A stretch of 64,000 nt of DNA from Zeugodacus cucurbitae (GCF_028554725.1 NC_071672.1:5548501-5612500), one strand, 5' to 3'. Shown: positions 36,420 to 47,532, counted from the first letter of the stretch. The notes: generated by a model not told the origin, from the letters alone. Program-made: numbers and translations.

Positions 36420-36450
<31 letters not shown>

Positions 36451-36619
36451 TTGTCTTGTCTTGTCTTGTCTTGTCTTGTCTTGTCTTGTCTTGTCTTGTC
36501 TTGTCTTGTCTTGTCTTGTCTTGTCCTGCCCTGTCCTGTCCTGTCTTGTCTTGTCATGTCATGTCATGTCATGTCCTGTCTTGTCATGTCATGTCATGTC
36601 ATGTCATGTGTTGTGTTGA

Positions 36620-36650
<31 letters not shown>

Positions 36651-37428
36651 TTGTCTTGTCTTGTCGTGTCTTGTCATGTCCTGTCCTGTCATGTCATGTG
36701 TTGAGTTGTTTTGTCTTGTCTTGTCTTGTTTGGTCTTGTCTTGTCTTGTCTTGTCTTGTCTTGTCTTGTTTTGTCTTGTCTTGTCTGGTCTTGTCTTGTC
36801 TTGTCCTGTCCTGTCCTGTCTTGTCTTGTCATGTCATGTCATGTCATGTCATGTGTTGTGTTGTGTTGTCTTATCTTATCTTGTCTTGTCTTGTCTTGTC
36901 TTGTCTTGTCTTGTCTTGTCTTGTCTTGTCTTGTCTTGTCTTGTCTTGTCTTGTCTTGTCTTGTCTTGTCTTGTCTTGTCTTGTCTTGTCTTGTCTTGTC
37001 TTGTCTTGTCTTGTCTTGTCTTGTCTTGTCTTGTCTTGTCTTGTCTTGTCTTGTCTTGTCTTGTCTTGTCTTGTCTTGTCTTGTCTTGTCTTGTCTTGTC
37101 TTGTCTTGTCTTGTCTTGTCTTGTCTTGTCTTGTCTTGTCTTGTCTTGTCTTGTCTTGTCTTGTCTTGTCTTGTCTTGTCTTGTCTTGTCTTGTCTTGTC
37201 TTGTCTTGTCTTGTCTTGTCATGTCCTGTCATGTCATGTCATGTGTTGTGTTGAATTGTTTGTCTTGTCTTGTCTTGTCTTGTCTTGTCTTGTCTTGTCT
37301 TGTCTTGTCTTGTCTTGTCTTGTCTTGTCTTGTTTTGTCTTGTCTTGTCTGGTCTTGTCTTGTCTTGCCCTTTCCTGTCTTGTCTTGTCATGTCATGTCA
37401 TGTCATGTCATGTGTTGTGTTGTGCTGT

Positions 37429-37459
<31 letters not shown>

Positions 37460-37547
37460 TAGTCTTTTCTTGTCTTGTCTTGTCTAGGCTTGTCTTGTTT
37501 TGTCTTGTCATGTCTTGTCATGTCATGTCTTGTCTTGTTTTGTCTTC

Positions 37548-37580
37548 TTAATTAATTTAAAAAAAAATCAAACACAATTG
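37548..37580 (+). repeat. AT-rich spacer 27
   Basis: 33 bp, type A with upstream TCTAGGCTTG: an isolated return of the left-end subfamily. Confidence 0.95.
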
Positions 37581-38623
37581 TCTTGTCTTGTCTTGTCTTG
37601 TCTTCTCTTGTTTTGTCCTGTTTTGTCTTGTCATGTCATGTCATGTCATGTGTTGTGTTGTGTTGTTTTGTCTTGTCTTGTTTTGTCTTGTCTTGCCTTG
37701 TCTTGTCTTGTCCTGTCCTGTCTTGTCTTGTCATGTCATGTCATGTCATGTCATGTCATGTCTTGTCTTGTCTTGTCTTGTCATGTCTTGTCTTGTCTTG
37801 TCTTGTCTTGTGTTGTGTTGTCTTGTCTTGTCTTGTCTTGTCCTGTCTTGTCTTGTCTTGTCATGTCATGTTATGTCATGTGTTGTGTTGTGTTGTTTTG
37901 TCTTGTCATGTCATGTCATGTCGTATGTTGTGTAGTTTTGTCTTGCCTTGTTTTGTCTTGTCATGTCTTATCTTGTCTTGTCTTGTCTTGTCTTGTCTTG
38001 TCTTGTGTTGTCTTGTCTTGTCTTGTCCTGTCTTGTCCTGTCTTGTCTTGTCTTGTCATGTCATGTCATGTCTTGTCTTGTCTTGTCTTGTCTTGTCTTG
38101 TCTTGTCTTGTCTTGTCTTGACATGTCATGTCGTGTGTTGTGCTGTTTTGTCTTGTCTTATTTTGTCTTTTCATGTCTTATCATGTCTTATCTTGTCTTG
38201 TCTTGTCTTGTCTTGTCTTGTCTTGTCTTGTCTTGTCTTGTCTTGTCTTGTCTTGTCTTGTCTTGTCTTGTCTTGTCTTGTCTTGTCTTGTCTTGTCTTG
38301 TCTTGTCTTGTCCTGTCTTGTCTTGTCTTGTCTTGTGTTGTCTTGTCTTGTCTTGTCTTGTCCTGTCTTGTCTTGTCATGTCATGTCATGTCATGTGTTG
38401 TCTTGTCTTGTTTTGTCTTGTCTTGTCTTGTCTTGTCTTGTCTTGTCTTGTCTTGTCTTGTCTTGTCTTGTCTTGTCTTGTCTTGTCTTGTCTTGTCTTG
38501 TCTTGTCTTGTCTTGTCTTGTCTTGTCTTGTCATGTCTTGTCATGTCTTCTTGTCTTGTCTTGTCTTGTCCTGTCTTGTCTTGTCATGTCATGTCATGTC
38601 ATGTGTTGTCTTGTCTTGTTTTG

Positions 38624-39038
38624 TCTTGTCTTGTCTTGTCTTGTCTTGTCTTGTCTTGTCTTGTCTTGTCTTGTCTTGTCTTGTCTTGTCTTGTCTTGTC
38701 TTGTCTTGTCTTGTCTTGTCTTGTCTTGTCTTGTCTTGTCTTGTCTTGTCTTGTCTTGTCTTGTCTTGTCTTGTCTTGTCTTGTCTTGTCTTGTCTTGTC
38801 TTGTCTTGTCTTGTCTTGTCTTGTCTTGTCTTGTCTTGTCTTGTCTTGTCTTGTCTTGTCTTGTCTTGTCTTGTCTTGTCTTGTCTTGTCTTGTCTTGTC
38901 TTGTCTTGTCTTGTCTTGTCTTGTCTTGTCTTGTCTTGTCTTGTCTTGTCTTGTCTTGTCTTGTCTTGTCTTGTCTTGTCTTGTCTTGTCTTGTCTTGTC
39001 TTGTCTTGTCTTGTCTTGTCTTGTCTTGTCTTGTCTTG
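38624..39038. repeat. Perfect TCTTG run, 415 bp
   Basis: 83 identical pentamers; it ends where the array phase is first broken by an extra T. Confidence 0.9.
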
Positions 39039-39122
39039 TCTTTGTCTTGTCTTGTCTTGTCTTGTCTTGTCTTGTCTTGTCTTGTCTTGTCTTGTCTGTC
39101 TTGTCTTGTCTTGTCTTGTGTC
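39039..39122. repeat. Cluster of repeat-phase indels
   Basis: Within about 85 bp of otherwise perfect TCTTG the phase shifts three times: TCTTTG (one extra T), TCTGTC (missing bases), and TTGTGTC (another partial unit). Elsewhere phase breaks are rare and isolated. Confidence 0.8.
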
Positions 39123-39820
39123 TTGTCTTGTCTTGTCTTGTCTTGTCTTGTCTTGTCTTGTCTTGTCTTGTCTTGTCTTGTCTTGTCTTGTCTTGTCTTG
39201 TCTTGTCTTGTCTTGTCTTGTCTTGTCTTGTCTTGTCTTGTCTTGTCTTGTCTTGTCTTGTCTTGTCTTGTCTTGTCTTGTCTTGTCTTGTCTTGTCTTG
39301 TCTTGTCTTGTCTTGTCTTGTCTTGTCTTGTCTTGTCTTGTCTTGTCTTGTCTTGTCTTGTCTTCTCTTGTTTTGTCCTGTTTTGTCTTGTCTTGTCTTG
39401 TCTTGTTTTGTCTTGTCTTGCCTTGTCTTGTCTTGTCCTGTCCTGTCCTGTCTTGTCTTGTCATGTCATGTCATGTCTTGTCTTGTCTTGTCTTGTCTTG
39501 TGTTGTCTTGTCTTGTCTTGTCTTGTCTTGTCCTGTCTTGTCTTGTCTTGTCATGTCATGTCATGTCATGTGTTGTGTTGTGTTGTTTTGTCTTGTCATG
39601 TCATGTCATGTCGTATGTTGTGTAGTTTTGTATTGCCTTGTTTTGTCTTGTCATGTCATGTCATGTCTTGCCTTGTCTTGTCTTGTCTTGTCCTGTCTTG
39701 TCTTGTCTTGTCTTGTCTTGTCTTGTCTTGTCTTGTCTTGTCTTGTCTTGTCTTGTCTTGTCCTGTCCTGTCTTGTCTTGTCATGTCTTGTCATGTCATG
39801 TCTTGTCTTGTTTTGTCTTC

Positions 39821-39855
39821 TTAATTAATTAAAAAAAAAAAATCAAACACAATTG
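39821..39855 (+). repeat. AT-rich spacer 28
   Basis: 35 bp, type B. It heads the unit that has an island-free insertion site. Confidence 0.95.
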
Positions 39856-41676
39856 TCTTGTCTTGTCTTGTCTTGTCTTCTCTTGTCTTGTCCTGTTTTG
39901 TCTTGTCATGTCATGTCATGTCATGTGTTGTGTTGTGTTGTTTTGTCTTGTCTTGTTTTGTCTTGTCTTGCCTTGTCTTGTCTTGTCTTGTCCTGTCTTG
40001 TCTTGTCTTGTCTTGTCTTGTCTTGGCTTGTCTTGCTTTGTCTTGTCTTGTCCTGTCTTGTCTTGTCTTGTCTTGTCTTGTCTTGTCTTGGCTTGTCTTG
40101 CTTTGTCTTGTCTTTTCTTGTCTTGTCTTGTCTTGTCTTGTCTTGTCTTGTCGTGTCTTGTCTTGTCTTGTCATGTCTTGTCTTGTCTTGTCTTGTCTTG
40201 TCTTGTCTTGTCCTGTCCTGTCTTGTCTTGTCTTGTCTTGTCTTGTCTTGTCTTGTCTTGTCTTGTCTTGTCATGTCCTGTCATGTCATGTCATGTGTTG
40301 TGTTGAGTTGTTTTGTCTTGTCTTGTCTTGTCTTGTTTTGTCTTGTCTTGTCTGGTCTTGTCTTGTCTTGTCCTGTCCTGTCTTGTCTTGTCATGTCATG
40401 TCATGTGTTGTATTGTTTTGTCTTGTCTTGTTTTGTTTTGTCTTGTCTTGTCTTGTCTTGTCTTGTCTTGTCTTGTGTTGTCTTGTCTTGTGTTGTCTTG
40501 TCTTGTCTTGTCTTGTCCTGTCTTGTCTTGTCATGTCATGTCATGTCATGTGTTGTGTTGTGTTGTTTTGTCTTGTCTTGTTTTGTCTTGCCTTGTCTTG
40601 TCTTGTCCTGCCCTGTCCTGTCCTGTCCTGTCTTGTCTTGTCATGTCATGTCATGTCATGTCTTGTCTTGTCTTGTCTTGTCTTGTCTTGTCTTGTCTTG
40701 TCTTGTCTTGTCTTGTCTTGTCTTGTCTTGTCTTGTCTTGTCTTGTCTTGTCTTGTCTTGTCTTGTCTTGTCTTGTCTTGTCTTGTCTTGTCTTGTCTTG
40801 TCTTGTCTTGTCTTGTCTTGTCTTGTCTTGTCTTGTCTTGTCTTGTCTTGTCTTGTCTTGTCTTGTCTTGTCTTGTCTTGTCTTGTCTTGTCTTGTGTTG
40901 TCTTGTCTTGTGTTGTCTTGTCTTGTCTTGTCTTGTCTTGTCCTGTCTTGTCTTGTCTTGTCTTGTCTTGTCTTGTCTTGTCTTGTCTTGTCTTGTCTTG
41001 TCTTGTCTTGTCTTGTCTTGTCTTGTCTTGTCTTGTCTTGTCTTGTCTTGTCTTGTCTTGTCTTGTCTTGTCTTGTCTTGTCTTGTCTTGTCTTGTCTTG
41101 TCTTGTCTTGTCTTGTCTTGTCTTGTCTTGTCTTGTCTTGTCTTGTCTTGTCTTGTCTTGTCTTGTGTTGTCTTGTCTTGTGTTGTCTTGTCTTGTCTTG
41201 TCTTGTCCTGTCTTGTCTTGTCGTGTCATGTCATGTCATGTGTTGTTTTGTGTTGTTTTGTCTTGTCTTGTTTTGTCTTGCCTTGTCTTGTCTTGTCCTG
41301 CCCTGTCCTGTCCTGTCCTGTCTTGTCTTGTCTTGTCATGTCATGTCATGTCATGCCTTGTCTTGTCTTGTCTTGTCTTGTCTTGTCTTGTCTTGTCTTG
41401 TCTTGTCTTGTCTTGTCTTGTCTTGTCTTGTCTTGTCTTGTCCTGCCCTGTCCTGTCCTGTCTTGTCTTGTCATGTCATGTCATGTCCTGTCCTGTCCTG
41501 TCTTGTCTTGTCATGTCATGTCCTGTCTTGTCATGTCCTGTCTTGTCATGTCATGTCATGTCTTGTCATGACTTGTCTTGTCTTGTCTTGTCTTGTCTTG
41601 TCTTGTCTTGTGTTGTCTTGTCTTGTCTTGTCCTGTCTTGTCTTGTCTTGTCATGTCATGTCATGTGTTGTGTTGA

Positions 41677-41720
41677 GTTGTTTTGTCTTGTCTTATCTTG
41701 TTTGGTCTTGTCATGTCTTG
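41677..41720. other. Empty site A (paralogue without the island)
   Basis: Reads GAGTTGTTTTGTCTTGTCTTAT, then CTTGTT (41,697-41,702), then TGGTCTTGTCATG. The left part equals the left flank of the island; the right part equals its right flank. Confidence 0.9.
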
Positions 41721-43335
41721 TCTTGTCTTGTCTTGTCTTGTCTTGTCTTGTCTTGTCTTGTCTTGTCTTGTCTTGTCTTGTCTTGTCTTGTCTTGTCTTG
41801 TCTTGTCTTGTCTTGTCTTGTCTTGTCTTGTCTTGTCTTGTCTTGTCTTGTCTTGTCTTGTCTTGTCTTGTCTTGTCTTGTCTTGTCTTGTCTTGTCTTG
41901 TCGTGTCTTGTCATGTCCTGTCATGTCATGTCATGTGTTGAGTTGTTTTGTCTTGTCTTGTCTTGTTTGGTCTTGTCTTGTCTTGTCTTGTCTTGTCTTG
42001 TCTTGTCTTGCCTTGTTTTGTCTTGTCTTGTCTGGTCTTGTCTTGTCTTGTCCTGTCCTGTCCTGTCCTGTCTTGTCTTGTCTTGTCATGTCATGTCATG
42101 TCATGTGTTGTGTTGTGTTGTGTTGTCTTATCTTGTCTTGTCTTGTCTTGTCTTGTCTTGTCTTGTCTTGTCTTGTCCTGTCTTGTCTTGTCTTGTCTTG
42201 TCTTGTCTTGTGTTGTCTTGTCTTGTCTTGTCTTGTCTTGTCTTGTCTTGTCTTGTCTTGTCTTGTCTTGTCTTGTCTTGTCTTGTCTTGTCTTGTCTTG
42301 TCTTGTCTTGTCTTGTCTTGTCTTGTCTTGTCTTGTCTTGTCTTGTCTTGTCTTGTCTTGTCTTGTCTTGTCTTGTCTTGTCTTGTCTTGTCTTGTCTTG
42401 TCTTGTCTTGTCTTGTCTTGTCTTGTCTTGTCTTGTCTTGTCTTGTCTTGTCTTGTCTTGTCTTGTTTTGTCTTGTCATGTCCTGTCATGTCATGTCATG
42501 TGTTGTGTTGAATTGTTTTGTCTTGTCTTGTCTTGTCTTGTCTTGTCTTGTTTTGTCTTGTCTTGTCTTGTCTTGTCTTGTCTTGTCTTGTCTTGTCTTG
42601 TCTTGTCTTGTCTTGTCTTGTCTTGTCTTGTCTTGTCTTGTCTTGTCTTGTCTTGTCTTGTCTTGTCTTGTCTTGTCTTGTCTTGTCTTGTCTTGTCTTG
42701 TCTTGTCTTGTCTTGTCTTGTCTTGTCTTGTCTTGTCTTGTCTTGTCTTGTCTTGTCTTGTCTTGTCTTGTCTTGTCTTGTCTTGTCTTGTCTTGTCTTG
42801 TCTTGTCTTGTCTTGTCTTGTCTTGTCTTGTCTTGTCTTGTCTTGTCTTGTCTTGTCTTGTCTTGTCTTGTCTTGTCTTGTCTTCTCTTGTTTTGTCCTG
42901 TTTTGTCTTGTCTTGTATTGTCTTGTTTTGTCTTGTCTTGCCTTGTCTTGTCTTGTCCTGTCCTGTCCTGTCTTGTCTTGTCATGTCATGTCATGTCTTG
43001 TCTTGTCTTGTCTTGTCTTGTGTTGTCTTGTCTTGTCTTGTCTTGTCTTGTCCTGTCTTGTCTTGTCTTGTCATGTCATGTCATGTCATGTGTTGTGTTG
43101 TGTTGTTTTGTCTTGTCATGTCATGTCATGTCGTATGTTGTGTAGTTTTGTATTGCCTTGTTTTGTCTTGTCATGTCATGTCATGTCTTGCCTTGTCTTG
43201 TCTTGTCTTGTCCTGTCTTGTCTTGTCTTGTCTTGTCTTGTCTTGTCTTGTCTTGTCTTGTCTTGTCTTGTCTTGTCCTGTCCTGTCTTGTCTTGTCATG
43301 TCTTGTCATGTCATGTCTTGTCTTGTTTTGTCTTC

Positions 43336-43369
43336 TTAATTAATTAAAAAAAAAAATCAAACACAATTG
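43336..43369 (+). repeat. AT-rich spacer 29
   Basis: 34 bp, type B. It heads the unit interrupted by the rDNA island. Confidence 0.95.
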
Positions 43370-43557
43370 TCTTGTCTTGTCTTGTCTTGTCTTCTCTTGT
43401 CTTGTCCTGTTTTGTCTTGTCATGTCATGTCATGTCATGTGTTGTGTTGTGTTGTTTTGTCTTGTCTTGTTTTGTCTTGTCTTGCCTTGTCTTGTCTTGT
43501 CTTGTCTTGTCTTGTCTTGTCTTGTCTTGTCTTGTCTTGTCTTGTCTTGTCTTGTCC

Positions 43558-43810
43558 TGCCCTGTCCTGTCCTGTCTTGTCTTGTCATGTCATGTCATGT
43601 CCTGTCCTGTCCTGTCTTGTCTTGTCATGTCATGTCCTGTCTTGTCATGTCCTGTCTTGTCATGTCATGTCATGTCTTGTCATGACTTGTCTTGTCTTGT
43701 CTTGTCTTGTCTTGTCTTGTCTTGTGTTGTCTTGTCTTGTCTTGTCCTGTCTTGTCTTGTCTTGTCATGTCATGTCATGTGTTGTGTTGAGTTGTTTTGT
43801 CTTGTCTTAT
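43558..43810. repeat. Left target flank of the island
   Basis: From a TGCCC marker to the junction this flank has the same length (252 bp) and the same variant order as 41,444-41,696, including CATGACTTG and TGTTGAGTTG. This identifies the satellite unit that was hit. Confidence 0.9.
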
Positions 43811-44429
43811 TAATTGCCTCCAGCACGGGTGCTGGAGGGGCAGGCGCCGAGGGAGCAGCAGCAGCCGCCCCTGCTGTGCTCCGAGGGACAGAAGATGTCC
43901 CAATACCACCCTTCAAGCCCTCAATTTGCCCACGAAGATGAGCATTTTCCGTCAGGACACTCATAAGGATCTCCTCATATTTAGAGGCGATCCCTACGAG
44001 TTCCTTCATCGTTGTGACTTCGAGGCTTTTCGCCCCGAACACAACCTCGTTCAACTGGGCTGTTACGGCTTTCATCGCCGTAACATGACCCTCACCCCCA
44101 ATAGCACCCCCTTTACCCCCCTTGTTGCCCCCTACCTTGTTGTCCGGGCAACCTTTCCTGCCTCCATTGGCTCCTTCCTTCGCCGCAACCTTTACTCCTA
44201 CGGCTGCTTTCGTAGCAACCGTATCCAGCTTCTGGAGTACCCCATCTGATCCGCTCTCGCCTGAATTCGCCTGTGGTGGCGAACCTAGTCGCGCCTTCCT
44301 CTTGGGTGGGGGCCGTAAGGGTTGCCCCACTCCATCCTCGTCCGTCGATGACTCCACCTGGACCATTGAAGGCCCGGAGTCTTCGCTCTCCGCTGGGGCT
44401 TTTGCCCCTCTCCTCCGTGGTGGAGGCAT
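43770..44429 (-). pseudogene. R1 ORF1 (gag-like), N-terminal fragment fused to satellite
   Basis: The ATG at 44,429 (MPPPRRRG...) is the first methionine codon in frame; a GTG eight codons upstream is less likely. About 207 residues are R1-derived, then about 12 are encoded by satellite before a TGA supplied by a TCATG variant. Visible layout: basic and acidic N-terminus (1-35), a PPKRKAR nuclear-localisation-like motif at 41-47, a Gly/Lys-rich stretch at 86-114, a probable coiled coil at 118-173, then an Ala/Pro-rich segment at 187-202. R1 ORF1 proteins are nucleic-acid-binding chaperones that normally end in CCHC zinc knuckles; these are lost here. The frame has no internal stop up to the junction, so truncation came from the rearrangement and not from slow decay. 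Confidence 0.8.
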
Positions 44430-44497
44430 TTCCGCTGCACAACACTCACGCACAATACAGAAACCGCACTTCCACTACCTGCACTGCACAAGGGTTT

Positions 44498-44587
44498 GTT
44501 AATGGCAGATGCCGCTATACCCGCACTGCTGGGAAATCCCACACTTCGTTCACTAATACACACTACGTTAATGGCCTAAGCCGCTAT
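44498..44587 (-). repeat. Two copies of a 21-nt motif in R1 5' UTR
   Basis: The plus-strand words at 44,498-44,518 and 44,567-44,587 both run GTTAATGGC, four variable bases, GCCGCTAT. They match at 18 of 21 positions and are 69 bp apart. They suggest an old short tandem duplication inside the 5' UTR. Confidence 0.7.
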
Positions 44588-44601
44588 CCTTTCACACTTT
44601 T

Positions 44602-44628
44602 GGGAATACACACGATGTGTATAATCCC
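44602..44628 (-). promoter_or_regulatory. Inverted repeat in R1 5' UTR
   Basis: ATACACA-CGA-TGTGTAT forms a 7-bp stem with a 3-nt loop. Outside it GGGA pairs with TCCC across a two-A bulge, giving about 11 bp. It could fold in the RNA; a role in processing or translation is speculation. Confidence 0.45.
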
Positions 44629-44799
44629 TCACGTACCTGCTCACTGTGTCTATTTTCACAACAGGCTACCGACAGACCGGAAAAACCGAAAAATTTTATC
44701 ACTTTCAGAAACACTGAAAAATACTTAAAAATCGCTTTTAAAAACTCGCAATGATGCGCAAACACGTCCGTTCACTTCGAGGTTCTACAAACAACTGTG

Positions 44800-44813
44800 A
44801 GTAGATAGGGACA
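44800..44813 (-). other. R1 target sequence at the 28S-R1 junction
   Basis: TGTCCCTATCTACT on the minus strand is the sequence duplicated by R1 on insertion. Only the upstream copy is here; the downstream copy would lie beyond the element 3' end, which is lost. Confidence 0.85.
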
Positions 44814-44816
44814 GTA

Positions 44817-44860
<44 letters not shown>

Positions 44861-44880
<20 letters not shown>
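44861..44880 (-). other. Unoccupied R2 target site
   Basis: The conserved TTAAGGTAGCCAAATGCC sequence, in which R2 elements insert between GGTAG and CCAAAT (44,870/44,871), is uninterrupted. This copy carries R1 but not R2. Confidence 0.85.
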
Positions 44881-44915
<35 letters not shown>

Positions 44916-44932
44916 ACTTGAATTTCTTCACT

Positions 44933-44971
<39 letters not shown>

Positions 44972-44982
44972 ACACCCGTTAG

Positions 44983-45024
<42 letters not shown>

Positions 45025-45500
45025 CAAGTCCGTGCCAGTTCTGAATTGATTGTTAATTGATAATCGTTATAATTAAATAAGAATATATATCTTGCGATAT
45101 AATTCTTATAAAATTTTAGCAAGAAAGTTCCACAATTGGCTACGTAACTACTATCCGGGGAACAAGAACCGAAATTCTCTATTTACCCAGAACGAGTACA
45201 TAAACCATGGTATTGCTTCCCAATCAAGCCCGACTATCTCAATCTTCAGAGCCAATCCTTATCCCGAAGTTACGGATCTAATTTGCCGACTTCCCTTACC
45301 TACATTATTCTATCGACTAGAGACTCTTCACCTTGGAGACCAGCTGCGGATATTGGTACGGCCTGTTGAGAAGTTTGCGTAACCCCACCATAAATTTTCA
45401 AGGTCCGAGGAGAAAATATCGACACAACAGTAAATGTCATGCTCTTCTAGTCCATCTACCATATCTCTCTTCGAAAGACTTCCATGGTAGTACGACTATA

Positions 45501-45533
<33 letters not shown>

Positions 45534-45649
45534 ACGGCTTCTTTATGGTCGTTCCTGTTGCCAGGATGAGCACAAGGCCCATTTTTAATAACAAACGGAT
45601 ACTCAACAGGTTACGGAATTGGAACCGTATTCCCTTTCGTTCAAAATTA

Positions 45650-45715
45650 TTCAAGTGTTTAATTACTATGAAGAAAACATAATAATTATATATTCTCAAC
45701 AATTCATTAAAACTT
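45650..45715 (-). other. 28S D7a expansion segment, candidate hidden-break region
   Basis: A very AT-rich stretch flanked on its 3' side by GAACGAAAGGGAAT, located about 1.85 kb into 28S. That is where insect 28S is usually cleaved into alpha and beta halves. Cleavage itself cannot be seen in DNA. Confidence 0.5.
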
Positions 45716-46019
45716 GAAAATTTTCGGCTTTCGCCTTGAACTTAGGACCGACTAACTCGTGATCAACCACTGTTCACACGAAACCCTTCTCCACTTCAGT
45801 CCTCCAAGGTCTCATTCGATTATTTGCTACTACCACCAAGATCTGTACCAATGGCGGCTCCATGCAGGCTTACGCCAAACACTTCTAAGCACACCATTGT
45901 ACCCTCCTACTCACTAAAGTTTCAAAATTTATAATCCAACCGAAATTGTATTATAAATCATGTACTTTAGCGGTAATGTATAGGTATACAACTTAAGCGC
46001 CATCCATTTTAAGGGCTAG

Positions 46020-46057
<38 letters not shown>

Positions 46058-46140
46058 ATTACGACTTCCATGTCCACCGTCCTGCTGTTTTAAGCAACCA
46101 ACGCCTTTCATGGTATCTGCATGAGTTGTTAATTTGGGCA

Positions 46141-46171
<31 letters not shown>

Positions 46172-46293
46172 GCCAGTTCTGCTTACCAAAAGTGGCCCAC
46201 TGGGCACATTATATCATAACCTCAACCTTCATATCAAGAAAGGTGAGGTTCTTACCCATTTAAAGTTTGAGAATAGGTTAAGGTCGTTTCGAC

Positions 46294-46329
<36 letters not shown>

Positions 46330-46354
46330 TTATTTTACATAATATTTAAATGCA

Positions 46355-46423
<69 letters not shown>

Positions 46424-46468
46424 ACTCAATTCTGACAATCGATTTGCACGTCAGAACTGTTTCGGTCT

Positions 46469-46502
<34 letters not shown>

Positions 46503-46726
46503 AGTATAGTTCACCATCTTTCGGGTCACAGCATATATGCTCAAGGTACGCTCCAGTTAGAGGTATAAATAATAATAAATTATCATTATACATAACTATA
46601 TGGAACGCCCCGGGATTGAATTAATAGTAAAATATTTCACTAAAAATTAATCCCATTATATAAAAGTTAAGTTAATTTCGCCATTAGGTTTAATATAACC
46701 CAATGACTTGCACATATGTTAGACTC

Positions 46727-46760
<34 letters not shown>

Positions 46761-47218
46761 TCCTGAATCTTTCGCATTGTTAATCATATAAATGCATACA
46801 ATTAATATTAAAATCAATGATAATAATATTATTGTAAAATTCAAAAGAATTTAAGCATTATATATGTAAAATCTATCAACACTTTATCAAATCATCAGTA
46901 TTTATTCTATGTTAATAAGCTAAAAGCAAATTAATTTGAATAAACTTAACACCAATGATCTTTTGATAAATATTTTATTATGTTAATAGATTACAATGTC
47001 CTTATATGAAAAAAATGCACACTATTACTATAATATTATAAATATCACAGTTATAATGATGAATTTTTCATAATGGATATTCAGGTTCATCGGGCTTAAC
47101 CTCTAAGCAGTTTCACGTACTATTTAACTCTCTATTCAGAGTTCTTTTCAACTTTCCCTCACGGTACTTGTTTACTATCGGTCTCATGGTTATATTTAGT
47201 TTTAGATGGAGTTTACCA

Positions 47219-47253
<35 letters not shown>

Positions 47254-47532
47254 TTTGGAAATATCTTTCTAGTAATCATTAACGTTATACGGGCCTGGCA
47301 CCCTCTATGGGTAAATGGCCTCATTTAAGAAGGACTTAAATCGTTAATTTCTCATACTAGATATTAAGATATTCCATACACTGCATCTCACATTTGCCAT
47401 ATAGACAAAGTGACTTAGTGCTGAACTATTTTCTTTTCGCTCGCCGCTACTAAGAAAATCCTTGTTAGTTTCTTTTCCTCCCCTCATTAATATGCTTAAA
47501 TTCAGGGGGTAGTCCCATATGAGTTGAGGTTG

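Larger units (their letters stand above)
32473..39820. repeat. Satellite subregion, mixed unit types
   Basis: Spacers at 32,473, 34,761, 35,549 and 37,548 represent the TTAATTAATTAAA, TTAATTATTTAAA and TTAATTAATTT types, so units from different subfamilies are interleaved. A 645-bp perfect run (33,621-34,265) and a 415-bp run (38,624-39,038) occur. The second run ends in a cluster of repeat-phase indels. Confidence 0.75.
1..43810. repeat. TTGTC (AAGAC) pentanucleotide satellite, left array
   Basis: A continuous tandem array of TTGTC on the plus strand (AAGAC on the minus strand), interrupted only by short AT-rich spacers. The plus strand has almost no A outside variant pentamers. Common variants are TCATG, TGTTG, TTTTG, TCCTG, TCTGG and CCTTG. 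They are not scattered: they recur in ordered blocks, especially several TCATG followed by two to four TGTTG and then TTTTG, which shows higher-order amplification. The array ends at a sharp junction with retrotransposon DNA. No protein-coding or RNA gene is visible in it. AAGAC is an established heterochromatic satellite in D. melanogaster; pericentromeric or sex-chromosome location here is inference. Confidence 0.98.
39821..43810. repeat. Satellite units directly left of the rDNA island
   Basis: The unit from 39,821 to 43,335 is a near copy of the unit starting at 50,986. It contains an island-free version of the insertion point at 41,697-41,702. The shorter unit starting at 43,336 carries the island. 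Its last 252 bp (43,558-43,810) have exactly the same length and variant order as 41,444-41,696. Confidence 0.85.
43811..44799 (-). mobile_element. R1 non-LTR retrotransposon, 5' fragment
   Basis: About 989 bp beginning exactly at the R1 target in 28S and in the same orientation as the rRNA genes, as for all R1 elements. It comprises a 370-bp 5' UTR and the first part of ORF1. The rest of ORF1, ORF2 (endonuclease and reverse transcriptase) and the 3' UTR are missing: the sequence stops at a satellite junction. R1 is cotranscribed with rRNA, so no own promoter is expected and none is seen. Base composition is much more GC-rich than the rDNA beside it. Identity rests on the exact site and orientation plus a gag-like ORF; a protein search was not possible. 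Confidence 0.88.
44430..44799 (-). other. R1 5' UTR
   Basis: 370 bp between the 28S junction and the first in-frame ATG of ORF1. It starts CACAGTTGTTTGTAG. It contains an imperfect inverted repeat (44,602-44,628) and two copies of a 21-nt motif (44,498-44,518 and 44,567-44,587). No long ORF precedes ORF1. Confidence 0.75.
44800..47532 (-). rRNA. 28S rRNA, 5' 2.73 kb up to the R1 site
   Basis: The minus strand starts CAACCTCAACTCATATGGGA, the 28S 5' end, and continues through recognisable conserved cores and AT-rich expansion segments. The last conserved stretch includes CTCTTAAGGTAGCCAAATGC and ends in TGTCCCTATCTACT, the 14-bp R1 target. Instead of continuing ATCTAGCGAAACCAC, it runs into retrotransposon sequence. 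The whole large-subunit 5' portion looks uninterrupted, but the 3' third of 28S is not in the window, so this copy is a non-functional R1-inserted unit. Confidence 0.94.

Noticed and set aside
43797..44728. Plus-strand and alternative-frame ORFs of 92-151 codons opposite or overlapping R1 ORF1
   Set aside because: They are antisense or off-frame shadows of the GC-rich R1 ORF1 and its leader; the sense frame at 44,429 fits the element orientation and gag-like composition.
44861..44880. R2 insertion
   Set aside because: The R2 site is uninterrupted; the foreign sequence starts about 70 bp further on, at the R1 site.
45092..45702. Open frames of 68-96 codons in both orientations
   Set aside because: They lie inside 28S rRNA, whose identity is clear from conserved sequence.
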